Shown here in pieces: positions 23,650-34,530 of a DNA stretch of 64,000 bases. The DNA is from Lumnitzera littorea (Eukaryota > Streptophyta > Magnoliopsida > Myrtales > Combretaceae): positions 85,871,779 through 85,935,778 of the forward strand of contig JAMXBB010000011.1 in NCBI GenBank assembly GCA_024138015.1, in the 5' to 3' direction. Both the position numbers and the translations under genes were made by a program. Position 1 is the stretch's first letter. Each line of letters begins with the position of its first letter. Under the pieces are notes generated by a model, which did no database searches, was not told the origin of the DNA, and worked only from the letters and a program-made list of their open reading frames with translations.

Positions 23650-26558
23650 ATGTCGAACTCAAGTGTTTAAGGAGCTTTAGGAAACCAACAAAGTAGTACT
23701 CGACATGGCTAAAGGCAAGAAAGAAGCTTTATACCTTAATTAGTAGATGATCGATTGGATAAGCTTACTAATTTGGTAGCTAGTTTGGTGATTGTTATAA
23801 AAGAAGACAAGTAGCGAACTAAAAATAGCCCCACTAGGAAACGCGAGCAACAAGGACAAGATAATGGTCAGTTTAGTCGAGTTAATGCCCTAGCTCGACC
23901 ACCTCAAGTTGAAGGAGTTGCTAGGAATGCTAGACGAAGGTTAGCACTTGAAAAGATTAAGAAAGAAGTAGAAGGAGATGATGAGGTAGAGGAGTACTAC
24001 AAGCTTGAGGAAAGAAATGTATAAGCCCCTAGAGTTGAGGGATTGAGAATGCGAATTCTAAGTTTTTATGGAAATGGTGATGCTGAGGACTACCTAGATT
24101 GGGTAGATAAGATTAAAAAGTAGTTTGAATGCCACAAAATGCCTAATAATGCAAAGGTTAGACTTGCTATATTGCAGTTTACTAGTTATGCCACCTTCTG
24201 GTGGAAGGTGGAAGAACTTACAAGCTACCAGAAGAAAGGAAGGAGAATGAGAGATTAGGAATTGGGATGATATGAAGAGAGTCATGCAAAGAAGGTTTGT
24301 GTCGAGCTATTATCTGTAGGATGCCTTTAAGAGACTGCAAGAACTGAGACAAGGAGGATTGAGTATAGACGCTAACGTTAAAGAATTCCGGATGCTAATG
24401 ATTCAATGCGAAGTTGTAGAGCTCAAAGACCAAACCGTGTCTCCATTCATTAGTGGATTAAAGTATGAGATCAGGGATGTCTTGGAAACCTTGGATGTTA
24501 GAACACTTAATGATGCAATTTGAGCCACTCAGCGGATAGAAAGGCACCGAACATAAAGATTTCGATCCCTTGTTGGCTGATTAGGTAGTAGTCGAATTGT
24601 CCCAAGTAGACCAGTGTGAACAGAACCAAGTAAGGAAGTTGAGACTTGACTCATTCCGACTACTTGAATTGAGGAGAAGGAACCCCTGAGGAAGTTTAAG
24701 AAGGGCCAGAGTTTAGGGAGAAAGATGAGTGAGATCAAGTGTTTCAAATGCCAAGGATTTGGACATATGGTTGCTCGATGCCTAAACAGGCGAACAATGG
24801 TAATCCGAGGTGAGTAGCCGACCATTGAGGTCGACAGTATTGATAAGAAAGTAGGGGAGTTGAAGGAGGATGGATAGACCAAACTGTCTAAGGAGGAAGT
24901 TATCTACAGCGAGGAAAGTAACTTTATGCTGACTGCTCTGGTGTTGAGGAGGATAATGAGTGTTAGTCTCGTACTTGAAGATGAACAAAGGGAAAATCTC
25001 TTCCATATTAGGTGCAAGGTGAATGACTCACCATGCACTCTAATCGTTGACAGTAAGAGTTGCGCCAATGCAGCTTTTACATTTATGGTCCAGCAGTTGA
25101 AATTGCCAACCATGTCTTACCCGAAACCTTACAAGCTTCATTGGCTTAGTGATAAGGGAGCCTTATAAGTGAACAAACAGGTGTTTGTACCGATCTACAA
25201 TGGCAAGTATCGATATGCAGTGCTCTGTGATGTGTTGCCCATGAGTGCATCCTACATTCTACTTGGATGACCATAGATATTTGATCGACCAGTTATGTAA
25301 CGGCAGAAGGAACACATGTTTTGTGGAGCATAAAGGAAGAAGGTTGAAACTAAGTCCTATGACTGCCAAGTAGGTAAAAGTCATGCAGTCCTAACTTAGC
25401 CAAACCTTAAGGAAAGAGGCATTGGTATTGACCTGAACCAAACTGAAAAGAGAATTGAAGCTGGAGGGACCGACCTATCTGCTTGTAAGGAAGCTTCTAG
25501 AGATGAGACATAGGGAAGAAGAGCTGCCAATAGAAGTAAAAATGCTATTGGAGGAATTTACCGATCCATTTCTAAAAGAGCTTTCAAATGGTCTGCCCCC
25601 AAACTGAGGCATCAAGCATGTGATCGACCAACAGCTAGGAGTTACACTATTAAACAAGCTTGCTTATAAGATGAATCCTGAATAAGCTACTGAACTACGA
25701 AGGTAAGTGGATGAGTTGATGAAGAAGGGGTGTGTGCACAAGTCCCTGAGCCCTTGTGTTGTACCAGCCTTATTAGTTCTGAAGAAAGATGGGTCTTAAA
25801 GGATGTGTATGGATAGCCAAGCAATCAATCTAATCACCATTAAGTACAGGTATCTCATACCCAGGCTTGATGACATACTAGATGAATTGAGTGGAGCAAG
25901 AGTGTTCTCTAAGATCAACTTTAAAGCTGGGTACCATTAGATTTGAATGCATAAAGGCGATGAATGAAAGACTGCATTCAAGACACGACATGTTTTATAT
26001 GAATGGCTTGTAATGCCATTTGGGTTATCCAATGTAGCAAGCACATTTAAGCGACTTATAAATCATGTGCTCCGAGAATTACTGGAAAGGTTTGTTATAG
26101 TTTATTTTAATGACATTCTAGTATACAGTCCTGACTTGGAGACTTACCGAAAGCATCTTCGACAAGTGCTTGCAAAACTTTGAGCTAAACAGCTCTACAC
26201 CAATATGAAGAAGTGTGACTTTTGCCGTTTTGAGGTGATCTTCTTAGGTTTTGTTGTGAGTGGAGGTAGCATTTAGGTTGATGAAGAGAAGATAAGAGAG
26301 ATCATAGAATGACTTGAGTTGACTTGTTCTACCAATGTGAGAAGTTTCCATAACCTGGCATCATTCTATCGCAGATTCATAAAGAATTTCAGCACAATTG
26401 TGGCCCTACTTATCGAACTCTCAAAGAAGAATGTTGAATTTAGATGGGGGAGAAAGAGAGGAGGAGTTTTAAGGATGTGAAGGAGAAGCTAATTACAACC
26501 TCCGTTTTAGCTCTGCTGAGATTCGATAAGGTATTTGAAGTAGAGTGTGATGCGTCTG
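23650..26558 (+). pseudogene. gag-protease-RT remnant of the deleted gypsy element
   Basis: Gag: a capsid-like region near 24040-24540 (AEDYLDWVDKIKK and YATFWWKVEEL stretches) and an intact zinc knuckle CFKCQGFGHMVARC at about 24739-24780. Protease: about 24990-25280, with VDSKSCAN in the active-site position and a SASYILLG flap-like end. RT: about 25660-26450, with LVMPFGLSN and a catalytic YFND in place of YFDD. After an FRW segment the frame reaches ECDAS, where RNase H would begin, and then meets the LTR. Many stops look like CAG to TAG or TGG to TGA changes. It closely resembles the gag-pol at 36255-39950 and is probably the same lineage (chromovirus-like). It is inactive. Confidence 0.8.
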
Positions 26559-27309
26559 AACCTTTTGCTATGCACTAGTCTAAGCACTAAATCTGAATAT
26601 AACAATCTCCATGGTGCCAAGGCCGAGCTAATAACTGTTAGGAGCTGACCATCTAAGATTGACCCGACTTTAAGCTATCCCTAAACCAACCCCAGTCCAG
26701 CCCCGGCAGTTACAGTACCGATCTTCTAGTGCCGAACAAACCTGAACTAAGGCCCACCCCTACTCGACTCACAATATTGTTAGAATCATAGAGTAAAAAT
26801 GCACGTACTGTCCTTTTTGACAACCGTACTATCCTTTCTAATAGAGAACATTCGCTGTATGCAATTTCATGCTTTCCCTGTAAATTATTTTTTCCTTTTA
26901 TTTAGCAAATAGGGTTTCATTTTTGTAATTTTTTGTAACGTAGAACTTGCCTTAATAGGATATTATAAATAATCACATAATGTAACAACCGCAAGAGAAG
27001 AATACATTGAACTTTTTTTTTTTTTACCCTTTCTTAAGCTAATTGTCTTCTTACTTACTCTTGAGCTACTTTTGTTTAACCCATTCGAGTGTGGACTAGT
27101 GACAAGTGACCTTTAGCTATACTTGTACGTCATATCAAGTGTGACCTCAGCTCGTGTGAGGCGTTGGTGTGTCATATCCATCGTCGGTGCACGAGAACCC
27201 TTGTTCACCCTCGACCATCATTTACTTTTCGAGCCATTTTATGGCTTGGACCCACCCTTTTGGTTACACATGATCTTGGGTTCGTGTGTCTATCTACGAG
27301 TCTGTATCA
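26559..27309 (+). repeat. 3' LTR of the deleted gypsy element
   Basis: Direct repeat of 22683-23435. It ends CTGTATCA at 27309. Its left border abuts pol sequence without a polypurine tract. Confidence 0.85.
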
Positions 27310-27600
27310 ATTCCGAACTCCTATAAGGGGATTATGTGTGAGTCTAAGAATATTTAGCCCTACGAAGGGGACACCAAGTCAACCACCAAGTAATATAAGG
27401 GGAAGATCTATAAGCCCTAGTAGGAGATTCGAGGTGGTAACGTAATGCTCCATTATTAAGCTCTTAGCTTAGAGGTCTCGATAGGGTCCTTTGCCTCTAT
27501 GGATTAGAGCATCTTAGAGATGACATTGGTGCGCACATTCAATGACGCTCTCGAGCTGTCAGGCCACCTTAGTTCCCTAAACCATCAGGTACGTCCTTGT
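27310..27600 (+). pseudogene. Middle fragment of the Tat antisense ORF (tentative)
   Basis: This lies between the gypsy insertion and the LTR-like block, in the order expected for the antisense ORF. A short stretch near 27520-27590 reads as an amphipathic segment (FNDALELSGHLSSLNHQ) and ends CAG before GTACGTCC, which looks like a splice donor. There is little sequence to judge, so assignment is mainly by position. Confidence 0.35.
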
Positions 27601-28106
27601 CACCTTATGTCATTTTCTTTTGTTATGTTTTCCTAAGTCTTCTATTCTTTATTGATGTTGTCATTTTTTTTGTGTTGTACCATGGCTAAGTGTTGCTATG
27701 GATTAATCATTATTGTCGAGTCTGATTTTTCGATTTTTTTATTTGAAATTGATTTCTCATTTCTTGATTAATACTAAACCCTAACCCATTTAATATTAAT
27801 CCTCAACTAAAGAAATTGAGAAATTCCGGTTTTTTATTAAAAATAATTTTTGGAGTCGCCACCCTACCGAAGTCGGGAAAAGAAAAAGAAATCATAATCA
27901 ATTGGGTAGATTGATTACGATTTAGCTACCGGTCTTTGATTTCAATTTTAATAAAGAACCAGAGGGTTCCGAATTCAGGGGCTAACCTATTAAACCCTAA
28001 CGGGTACCATTATCTATTTACCGAAATTAGGATTATTTTTCTAATCACAATATTTAAAAATAAATAAATAAATAAAATCAAAAGAAAAAAAACTTAAGTT
28101 TCTACA

Positions 28107-28946
28107 AATTTTATCATCGCCCCAAAGGTGCCTACGTACCCGCTAGCCGGATCAGACAATCATAGTTCTTTCCGAAAACTTTAATGTGTTAGTTCTTTTT
28201 ATAAAAAATGATTGGTTGAATTTGGGTTTTTATTAACCATTTTATTTTTATTAAGAAAAATCCCTAGAAGCCTAATTTTTATTCCTAATTATAAAAAAAA
28301 AACCTAAAAACCTAATTTTTGAAAAGCGCCAAATTAAGATTTTTATTTTAAAAACAACTAAGTGATAATTTTTTATTTTCAAGAGAAACCCTAAAGATTT
28401 TATGAAATATGCAATGTTCTACATGATGAAACTTTTATATAGAAAAGATGCTTAAAACATTAAAAAAGAAAGAAAGAAAAAAAAAATTTCCTAATCACAG
28501 AAAAGATATATCTGAATCACAGAAAAGATATCTAAATCACAGAAAAGATGTTTGAATCACAACAAAGAAACCTAAACTATGAAAAAGACATCTAAACTAT
28601 AAAAAAAACATCTAAACTTTATGGAAAAGACATCTAAACTATGGAAAAGATGTCTAACCTATGGAAATGAACATCTAAACTATGGAAAAGACATCTAAAC
28701 TATGGAAAAGAACATTTAAACTATGGAAAAGACATTTAAACTTATGAAAAAGACATCTAAATTATGGAAAAGATGTCTAACCATAGAAAAGAAGTCAATT
28801 AAAGAATTTTTTTTATTTTATCAATATTAAAATGATTTTTTAATTTAGAAAAATTACATATTTTATCGTCGCCCCGAAGGTACCTACGTACCTGCTAACC
28901 GGGATCAGATGATCGTAGTTCTTTCCGAAAACTTTAATGTGTTGAT
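28107..28946. repeat. Direct repeat pair (about 88 bp) about 750 bp apart
   Basis: ATCGCCCCAAAGGTGCCTACG (28115 on) and TCGTCGCCCCGAAGGTACCTACG (28866 on) start two similar copies. Both run to TCTTTCCGAAAACTTTAATGTGTT. They bracket the 20-bp minisatellite, suggesting a segmental duplication within the LTR. Confidence 0.85.
28490..28800. repeat. 20-21-bp minisatellite, about 14 imperfect units
   Basis: Units of the form CTATGGAAAAGACATCTAAA repeat imperfectly, starting from AATCACAGAAAAGATATCT variants and ending near TATGGAAAAGATGTCTAACC. Variation between units argues for an old array. Confidence 0.9.
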
Positions 28947-29734
28947 TTATTTTAATTTTGAAAACCATTCAAGTTTATGTTTTAATTTATTCGGTTTATG
29001 AAAAAATATAAAGGGGTCCTAACTCTTGAGTGTTATTGTTTTATAAAAAAAACTTTGCTAAAAGTCCTAAAATTTTGAAAAATTCATTGACTTTGTTTCT
29101 AAAAAAACGAGTTTTCTAAGAGGGGACTCCTTGAAATATACTACTAAGGAAAACACCTAAGTTAAAATGTATATTTATATTATTGTTACATAACCACCTA
29201 AAATATAATATTCTTAACCTAAAATATTCACATATATGCTATGTTACATGACTAAAAATCCAAACAATAATAATATACCATAACAATAATAGATGAATAA
29301 TTAATTAAATAGTAAAAATCTGATGAAGATCGAACTTGATGTTATTTGGCAGTAACTATGCGTTTATTTAGCAGTAGCAGATTTGGGTTGGCGAGATGAA
29401 GCTGATAGGCAGCGACGCATAGCGGTCGTCGGAGTTCAAGGTGTGTCTCGTAGCCGATCGTGGATGGGGATTTGGATTTCAGATGGCGTCTTGCTTTCCT
29501 GATGATCGGTTCTCTGCTTTCGGATGAAGCCGATCCTTTTTATATATATATATATATTTTTGATGAAGCTCATTATTTCCCTTCATATTGTGGTTTCTTT
29601 CTTTTTATAAAGTCCAAATCAAATCCTAATATATCTGATTAAACTAGATTCAAATCTCATTCAAATCTGATTTAATTAGACTCATACGACTTGATTAAAT
29701 ATGAATCTTTTGCAAAGATAGAAAAATAAAGACA

Positions 29735-29822
29735 TTGGTGTCTACTAAGACTTGAACCCATGACCTCCAATTAAATCCACTCAAATACTCTGCTGCTTAC
29801 CCGTTAAGCCGTTGACCTATTT
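29735..29822 (-). other. tRNA-like motif within the LTR-like block
   Basis: ACTTGAACCCATGACCTCC followed by TACCCGTTAAGCCGTTGACC resembles the reverse complement of a tRNA (T-arm/B box, then D-arm/A box). A full cloverleaf cannot be drawn. It is more likely a tRNA-derived or tRNA-mimicking part of a repeat than a working tRNA gene. Confidence 0.3.
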
Positions 29823-30109
29823 CTTATCATTCATTACCATTAAATTATATTTAAACTATCTGAATCCCTAAATTAAAATTTTTAACTAAACTAAAATTAA
29901 TATTAACATTAAACTAATTATTCCTAATATAAATTACTTCCTAAAAATCTATGAAATCTTTATAATTTTTCCTTTTCTTATTTTTTTGGTATTTTCATTA
30001 TTTGTTAATTTTTATTATTTTTTATTTTTTTGAATTAGGACCCTTTTTTTTTTTGTAAAAATAAAAATTAAGACTTATGGAGGGGCAAAAATTAGGTGTC
30101 AACAATTAC

Positions 30110-30959
30110 AAAGAGACGCTGGTTAATGTAAAGGATCTCTAATCAATCGTGCTTAGTGCACAGGAGGATTTAGAGGAGGCAGAGTCTTCTTCTAAGTGAA
30201 TTCATAAGAATGCAGAATGTTGCTCTCGAGGTCGTACTGTAAAAGGAGAGGGAAGGTCGACAACAGGCCGAAGAGACCAGCAAAGAAGCTGAGGCGCTAA
30301 ACGCTCGTCTAGAAAATTAGCTCAAGTCTAAGGCTAAACTCTCCAGAAAGTTGGAAGAGGAGAAGAAGGCCAAGGTTGAGCCTGACTAATGTAACTTGGA
30401 GCTAAATACGTCAGTCTCTAAGCTATAGATTGAGCTGGCGATGAAGGTAGTTGAATGTAACTCTATTGAAAACACTTCATTGGAGCTAACTACTCAAAAG
30501 GTCAAGATAAGGGAAAGGATTAAGGAGCTCCTCAAAGGGGCTAGTGATATAAAGGAGCTCTTCAAAGAGGCTGAGGATATGTAGGAGCTCATTACTAATC
30601 TGGAAAGCAGCAAGATCCTCCATGAAGTTACTAAGGATAAGGATTTGAAGAAATTCTTCGAGTCATGATGGTAGGTTGAGGAGTGCCAAGATATCCCCAT
30701 TGAGTGTGGTCAGGAGATTCACTAGACTATGCTGGAGCATCATCTCGACCTCGATTTAGATTTTCTGGATTAGTTGGATAAGCTCACACATAAGGAGAAG
30801 AGGACGGCCCAAGCAAGAGAGAAAGATGCTGCCCAAGCGGTTGATGCAGTCCAAGGCACCCTTCTTGCTGCCGAAGATGGTCAAGACATTCCTCCATCCA
30901 CCTCTGCTCTGACTATTCAGTTGAAGGCTACTCCTAAGAGTGTTTCCAAGGATGATTAA
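30110..30959 (+). pseudogene. Tat antisense ORF, C-terminal coiled-coil region
   Basis: In one + strand frame from about 30240 to the stop at 30957-30959 the translation is Lys/Glu/Leu-rich with heptad-like spacing. Examples are AEETSKEAEALNARLEN, KLSRKLEEEKKAKVE and KIRERIKELLKGASDIKELFKEAEDM, interrupted by about nine stops. The last 61 codons are open and contain an AQAREKDAAQAVDAVQG segment. A long coiled coil after the Transposase_28-like region is typical of these plant gypsy antisense ORFs. The frame remains recognisable over 700 bases although stops have accumulated. Function is unknown; a self-association role is inference. Confidence 0.65.
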
Positions 30960-31414
30960 GGTCAGGGTAATCTTCCTGCTAACCCAAGCCAGTAGACCTC
31001 AACTCCTTGTTGTATAACCCCAGATGAGACATCTCAAGAGCAAAGATCACCAATAGATCAGCCCTTCGAATGGATCAAAGTGTTATAGTTTTCAAAGCTT
31101 CCAAAATTTACTGATCTAAAATTATGAATTGTTATTGCCCCTTCCCTTTTTTATACTTGTTTATTTTTCTTGTACTTAGGTAAGAGAAACTGTATAGTAG
31201 GTCAGGATGTCGACTTGAATGCTATAAATGCCTTCTTTGGTAATAGAATTTGAACTTTTGCATTTAGTGCATTCGCTTTACTTTCTGTTCTTCAAGTTTT
31301 GTTGATATTACTTACTCCTTTATTCAATTTGTTATGCCTACTGTATAGCCATGTTTGACATTTAATCATTACATCCTTATACTTAACTACGTGGTTGTAG
31401 ATGCACCTCTAATA
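30960..31414. other. Tat spacer between antisense ORF and pol
   Basis: This is 3' untranslated sequence for the + strand antisense ORF, T-rich near 31140-31180, and the pol-distal spacer for the minus strand. No gene recognised. Confidence 0.4.
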
Positions 31415-31680
31415 AGGGAGTTCTTCTATTGCACAAGGGATATTGCCCCTTGCAAAAGGTTACCCGATGAGGTAAGGTTGATGGCGTTCTGACCTACCCT
31501 CATAACGGGAGTTCTTCAATCGTACAAGGGGTATTTCCTCTTACCTAAGGGTCAAGTTGGTGGTGTTCCGACTTACCTAGGTAATGGGAGTTCCTCAATC
31601 GTGCAAAGGGTGTTTCCATTTGTTGAGTTACTCTTGGGGGTTAAGTCAATAGCATTTAAACCTACCCAGGTAAAGGGTCC
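31415..31680. repeat. Three imperfect tandem units of about 85 bp
   Basis: Each unit starts GGGAGTTCYTCWATYGYRCAA and contains a later GACYTACCY segment (starts near 31419, 31508 and 31586). Such arrays downstream of pol are known in plant Tat elements and can seed satellites. The units have diverged, so the array is old. Confidence 0.75.
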
Positions 31681-32011
31681 ATTCACCTTTTGAGGGTTAG
31701 GACTTAGTATAAGAGTAAAAGAAAAGTAAAAATACACAACACTCATGAGAAATAAAACTTTCATTGATATATCAATAGATTTACAAGGAATTTGTACATT
31801 AATTGAAATATGGCCTAAGGTTATTGGCATTCCAAGTGTGTAGAATGAGCTTGCCATCCAATCTTTCCAATCTATATGCTCAATTCCCCAAGCTCTCTCT
31901 TGTTCTGATTGGGTCTTCCTAGTTAGGAGCTAATTTGCCTTGTCCTTCCTATAAGCCTGTAGCTTCTAACTTATGGCAAACCAGGTCACTAACCTTAAAC
32001 TCTTTTGACTC

Positions 32012-32794
32012 GTTTACTTCATGGAATGGAATTCTTTAAAGAATGGAATAAGGGTGTAATACATATTATTTTGTTTAGTTAGATTTATAATCAATTTAAG
32101 AATAGACATGTAATATAACTTTAATGACTACATTATCTTCGGTCTATTTTCTTTCTCAACCAATCCTAAAGTAATAGGTATTGGTGGTGATTGATGGTGG
32201 TAATGGTAGCGATGGCTACGGTAGTTACAGTAGTTGGTGGTAGTGGCAGCAACAGTGGTAGTAGCGACGGTAGTAGTAGCGACAGTGGTAGTAGCGACGG
32301 TGGTAGTAGCGACGGTGGTAGTTGGTGGTGGTGATAGTAGTGGTGGCATTAGCTATGGTAGTCGGTGATGACAACGGTAGTGGTAGTAGTGGCGGCTACG
32401 ATGGTAGTGGTGTTGATGGCAATGGTAGTGGCAGTGGTGGTGGCGGTGGTAACAACGGTAGTGGCGATGGTGATGGCGGTGGCGGTAGTGACAACGGCGG
32501 TGGCGGTGGCGGCAGCGACAACGGTAGTGGCAATGGTGATGGCGGTGGTCGATGGTGGCAGTGGCGATGGCGATGGCAATGGCAATGGCGATGACGATGA
32601 CGGTGGTAGTGGTGATAGTAGTGGTAATGGTAGTAATAAAGAATCGTGATTCTTTGGTTGAATTAAGGAATTCCTATTACTTGATTTCAAGTAATAAGGA
32701 TTTTTACGAAATTGTGATTTTGTAACAAAAAACCAATTTAATGTCATAATAAGGAATAAGGAGAGAATGGATTTCCAATTCCCTTAAAGTGAAC
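32012..32794. mobile_element. TIR element (783 bp) with a GGT-rich repeat core, inserted in integrase
   Basis: The left end GTTTACTTCATGGAATGG is matched in inverted orientation by the right end, which reads GTTCACTTTAAGGGAATTGG from the other side. Integrase homology stops at 32011 and resumes at 32795, so this is an insertion. Ends resemble those of the element at 9696-10536. The outer thirds are AT-rich; the middle (about 32180-32640) is a trinucleotide-based repeat. No convincing target duplication is visible (GACTC on the left, ATGCC on the right). The superfamily is unassigned. Confidence 0.65.
32180..32640. repeat. Degenerate GGT/GGC trinucleotide repeat block
   Basis: About 450 bases built from GGT, AGT, GGC and GAT triplets, with a local 15-18-bp higher-order unit (GGTAGTAGCGACGGT) at 32255-32325. 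Open frames on both strands are by-products of triplet periodicity (Gly/Ser/Val-rich or Thr/Ala-rich) and are not genes. Confidence 0.9.
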
Positions 32795-34530
32795 ATGCCA
32801 TTTATGTCTAACCTTCTTATCATAGTATCTAACTGCTTAGTGCTAGTAAGCGATTACCTGAACTATAGTGAGGTCTCTAATTTCATCTATAGTGTCAACG
32901 TTGGCCTGTAGTAGGGACTCATTTAGCATAGTATTAAAACTTTAAGTTCGGATGTTGGGAAGTTCTAGATTGATGGGAAGGACTGCTTCCAACTCAAACA
33001 CTAATCAAAATGAGGTCTTACTAGTAGAGGTGCAGTAAGTAGTCTTGTACCTCCATAAGATATTGGGTAACTCGTTTGCCCAAGTACTGTAAGCTCAGTC
33101 TACCCTCTCCTTGAGGCTCTTAAGGATGATCAGATCAATGGCTTCAACTTCACCATTTGACTATGGGTAGGTAACCGACGTGAAGTGAGGTATGATGTGT
33201 TGCTCGGCATAAAATTCTTTGAACTTGTTGTCGTTGAATTGATTCCCGTTGTCCATGATGAGGGTGTAAGGGACCCTAAATCTTAAGAGGATGTTATTTT
33301 GAATGAAAGACTCAATAGTTCTCAAGGTAATTTTGGTCATGGCCTCTTCCTCGACCCACTTGGTTAAGTAGTTGATGGTTACAATGGTGTACTGCCAAAC
33401 TCCCAAGGTCTTGGGGAAGGTACTGAGAATATCGATGCCCTACTAAGCGAACAGCTATAGATTGTTCAGGGGTTAGAGATTGGTGTCAGGGGCATGACTG
33501 ATTAGTGTGTGCTTCTAACACTAGAGGCACTTTTGAACTATAGCCTTGGCATCTTGCCTCATAATAAGCCAGTGGTATCCAAGCCAAAGGCCCGAATGTA
33601 AAGGGCTTATGATTGGATGTGGTTGCTACATACTTTAATGTATAACTCTTCTATAACGCACAGCCCCTCATCTTCTTGGAGGCATCTAAGTAGGGGAAAA
33701 CTAACTCCCCTATGGTATAAGATGCCATCAATCAACGTATAGTTGGTAGCATGGTACCTTAGCTTCTTTACCTCTTTCTTGTCCTTTAAGAGTGTACCTT
33801 ATTCTAAATAACTCCAGATAGGGTCCATCCAACTCAACTTTGATGGTGTTATCATGAGTTCAAAGACCCCAACTGTGCCTTGAGCTATACTATTTTCTAG
33901 CAAGTATTAAATAAAAATTTTCTTATCCTTCCACTTAAGCTTTTGTATCCTTGTAGAGGTAAGCTTAGATAGCTAATTTGCTACTGGGTTTTCAATTTAA
34001 GGAATCTTTGTGATGGTCCATGAAGGAAACTCCTCACTTTCTCCAAGTATATTGCCATAGTGTCATCCTTAGCTTAATATTCACCTCAAACTTACTGAAC
34101 GACGAGCATCGACTCCTTAAAAACTTGTAAGTGCTCAACATTGATCACCTTAGCCAGCTTAAGATCAGCTATTATCTCTTCGTATTTAGATCTGTTATTA
34201 CTAATGTCGAACTTGAACTTAAGGGCATAACAAACAGTGATCTTATGAGGTCCGGTAAGTACCGAGCTCACATCCCTACCTCCTGAGGTAGATGATCCAT
34301 CAACATCCCTTCCTCCTCTCTTGTGTATTTTACCATGAAGTCGACTAGGATTTGTACTTTATAGGCCATCCGTAGTTGATATTGGATTTCATATGCACTC
34401 AGTTCGATTACATATTTCACCATCCATCTAAACGCATAGGGCTTTTGTAATAGTGTACGCAATGGCTGATCTATATGTACAATAATTTGATACACTTAGA
34501 AGTAAGGCTTGAGCTGACGTACTGAGATGA

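Larger units (their letters stand above)
22683..27309 (+). mobile_element. Internally deleted Ty3/gypsy element (LTR-gag-PR-RT-LTR, no integrase)
   Basis: Two direct repeats of about 750 bp (22683-23435 and 26559-27309) flank gag, zinc knuckle, protease and RT. A TGGTATCAGAGC primer binding site lies four bases inside the left repeat. The 3' repeat begins directly after the DAS-like start of the RNase H region, so the rest of RNase H, the integrase and the polypurine tract are missing. This could be a non-autonomous derivative or a post-insertion deletion. The 3' end is CA at 27308-27309. The 5' LTR start and target duplication were not resolved. It interrupts the antisense ORF of the Tat element. 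Confidence 0.8.
27601..30104 (+). mobile_element. Solo-LTR-like block (Tat/Ogre-type), inserted in the antisense ORF
   Basis: The block contains TTTTTGGAGTCGCCACC (27851-27867) and ends GGCAAAAATTAGGTGTCAACA (about 30084-30104). Both resemble terminal features I associate with large plant gypsy LTRs. Antisense ORF homology resumes just after it. A segment of about 88 bp (28107-28195) recurs at 28860-28946, and the interval holds a 20-bp minisatellite. No protein is present. The left border and target duplication are unclear (ATTAC follows the right end; ATTGA precedes TGTTGTC at 27656). It could be one long solo LTR or a partly duplicated one. Confidence 0.55.
31805..34530 (-). pseudogene. 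Tat RNase H, second RNase H and integrase remnant
   Basis: Minus-strand translation gives the RNase H end at 34268-34530. It then gives a second, plant-type RNase H (about 34270-33980, with YEEIIADLKLAK and a LQVFKESMLVVQ stretch), the hallmark of Tat/Athila-related elements. An integrase zinc-binding region follows at about 33660-33500. The integrase core at 33406-33161 is open for 81 codons, with TINYLTKWVE and TLIMDNGNQF motifs. The core C-terminal part runs to about 32830. The final integrase segment (SKEFKVSDLV... to a THLECQ-like end) continues at 32010-31805 beyond a TIR element. The core catalytic Asp of DNGNQF is kept, but stops elsewhere make it inactive. Confidence 0.8.

Noticed and set aside
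24529..25113. Three overlapping minus-strand frames
   Set aside because: They are shadows of the + strand gag zinc knuckle and protease of the deleted gypsy element.
28490..28800. Array of 20-bp repeats considered as a CRISPR
   Set aside because: Units are contiguous without unique spacers, imperfect, and within a plant LTR-like block; it is a minisatellite.
32128..32747. Open frames of 73-132 codons on both strands (Gly/Ser-rich, Thr/Ala-rich)
   Set aside because: They are produced by the triplet repeat, which keeps several frames free of stops on both strands. No non-repetitive coding sequence is attached.
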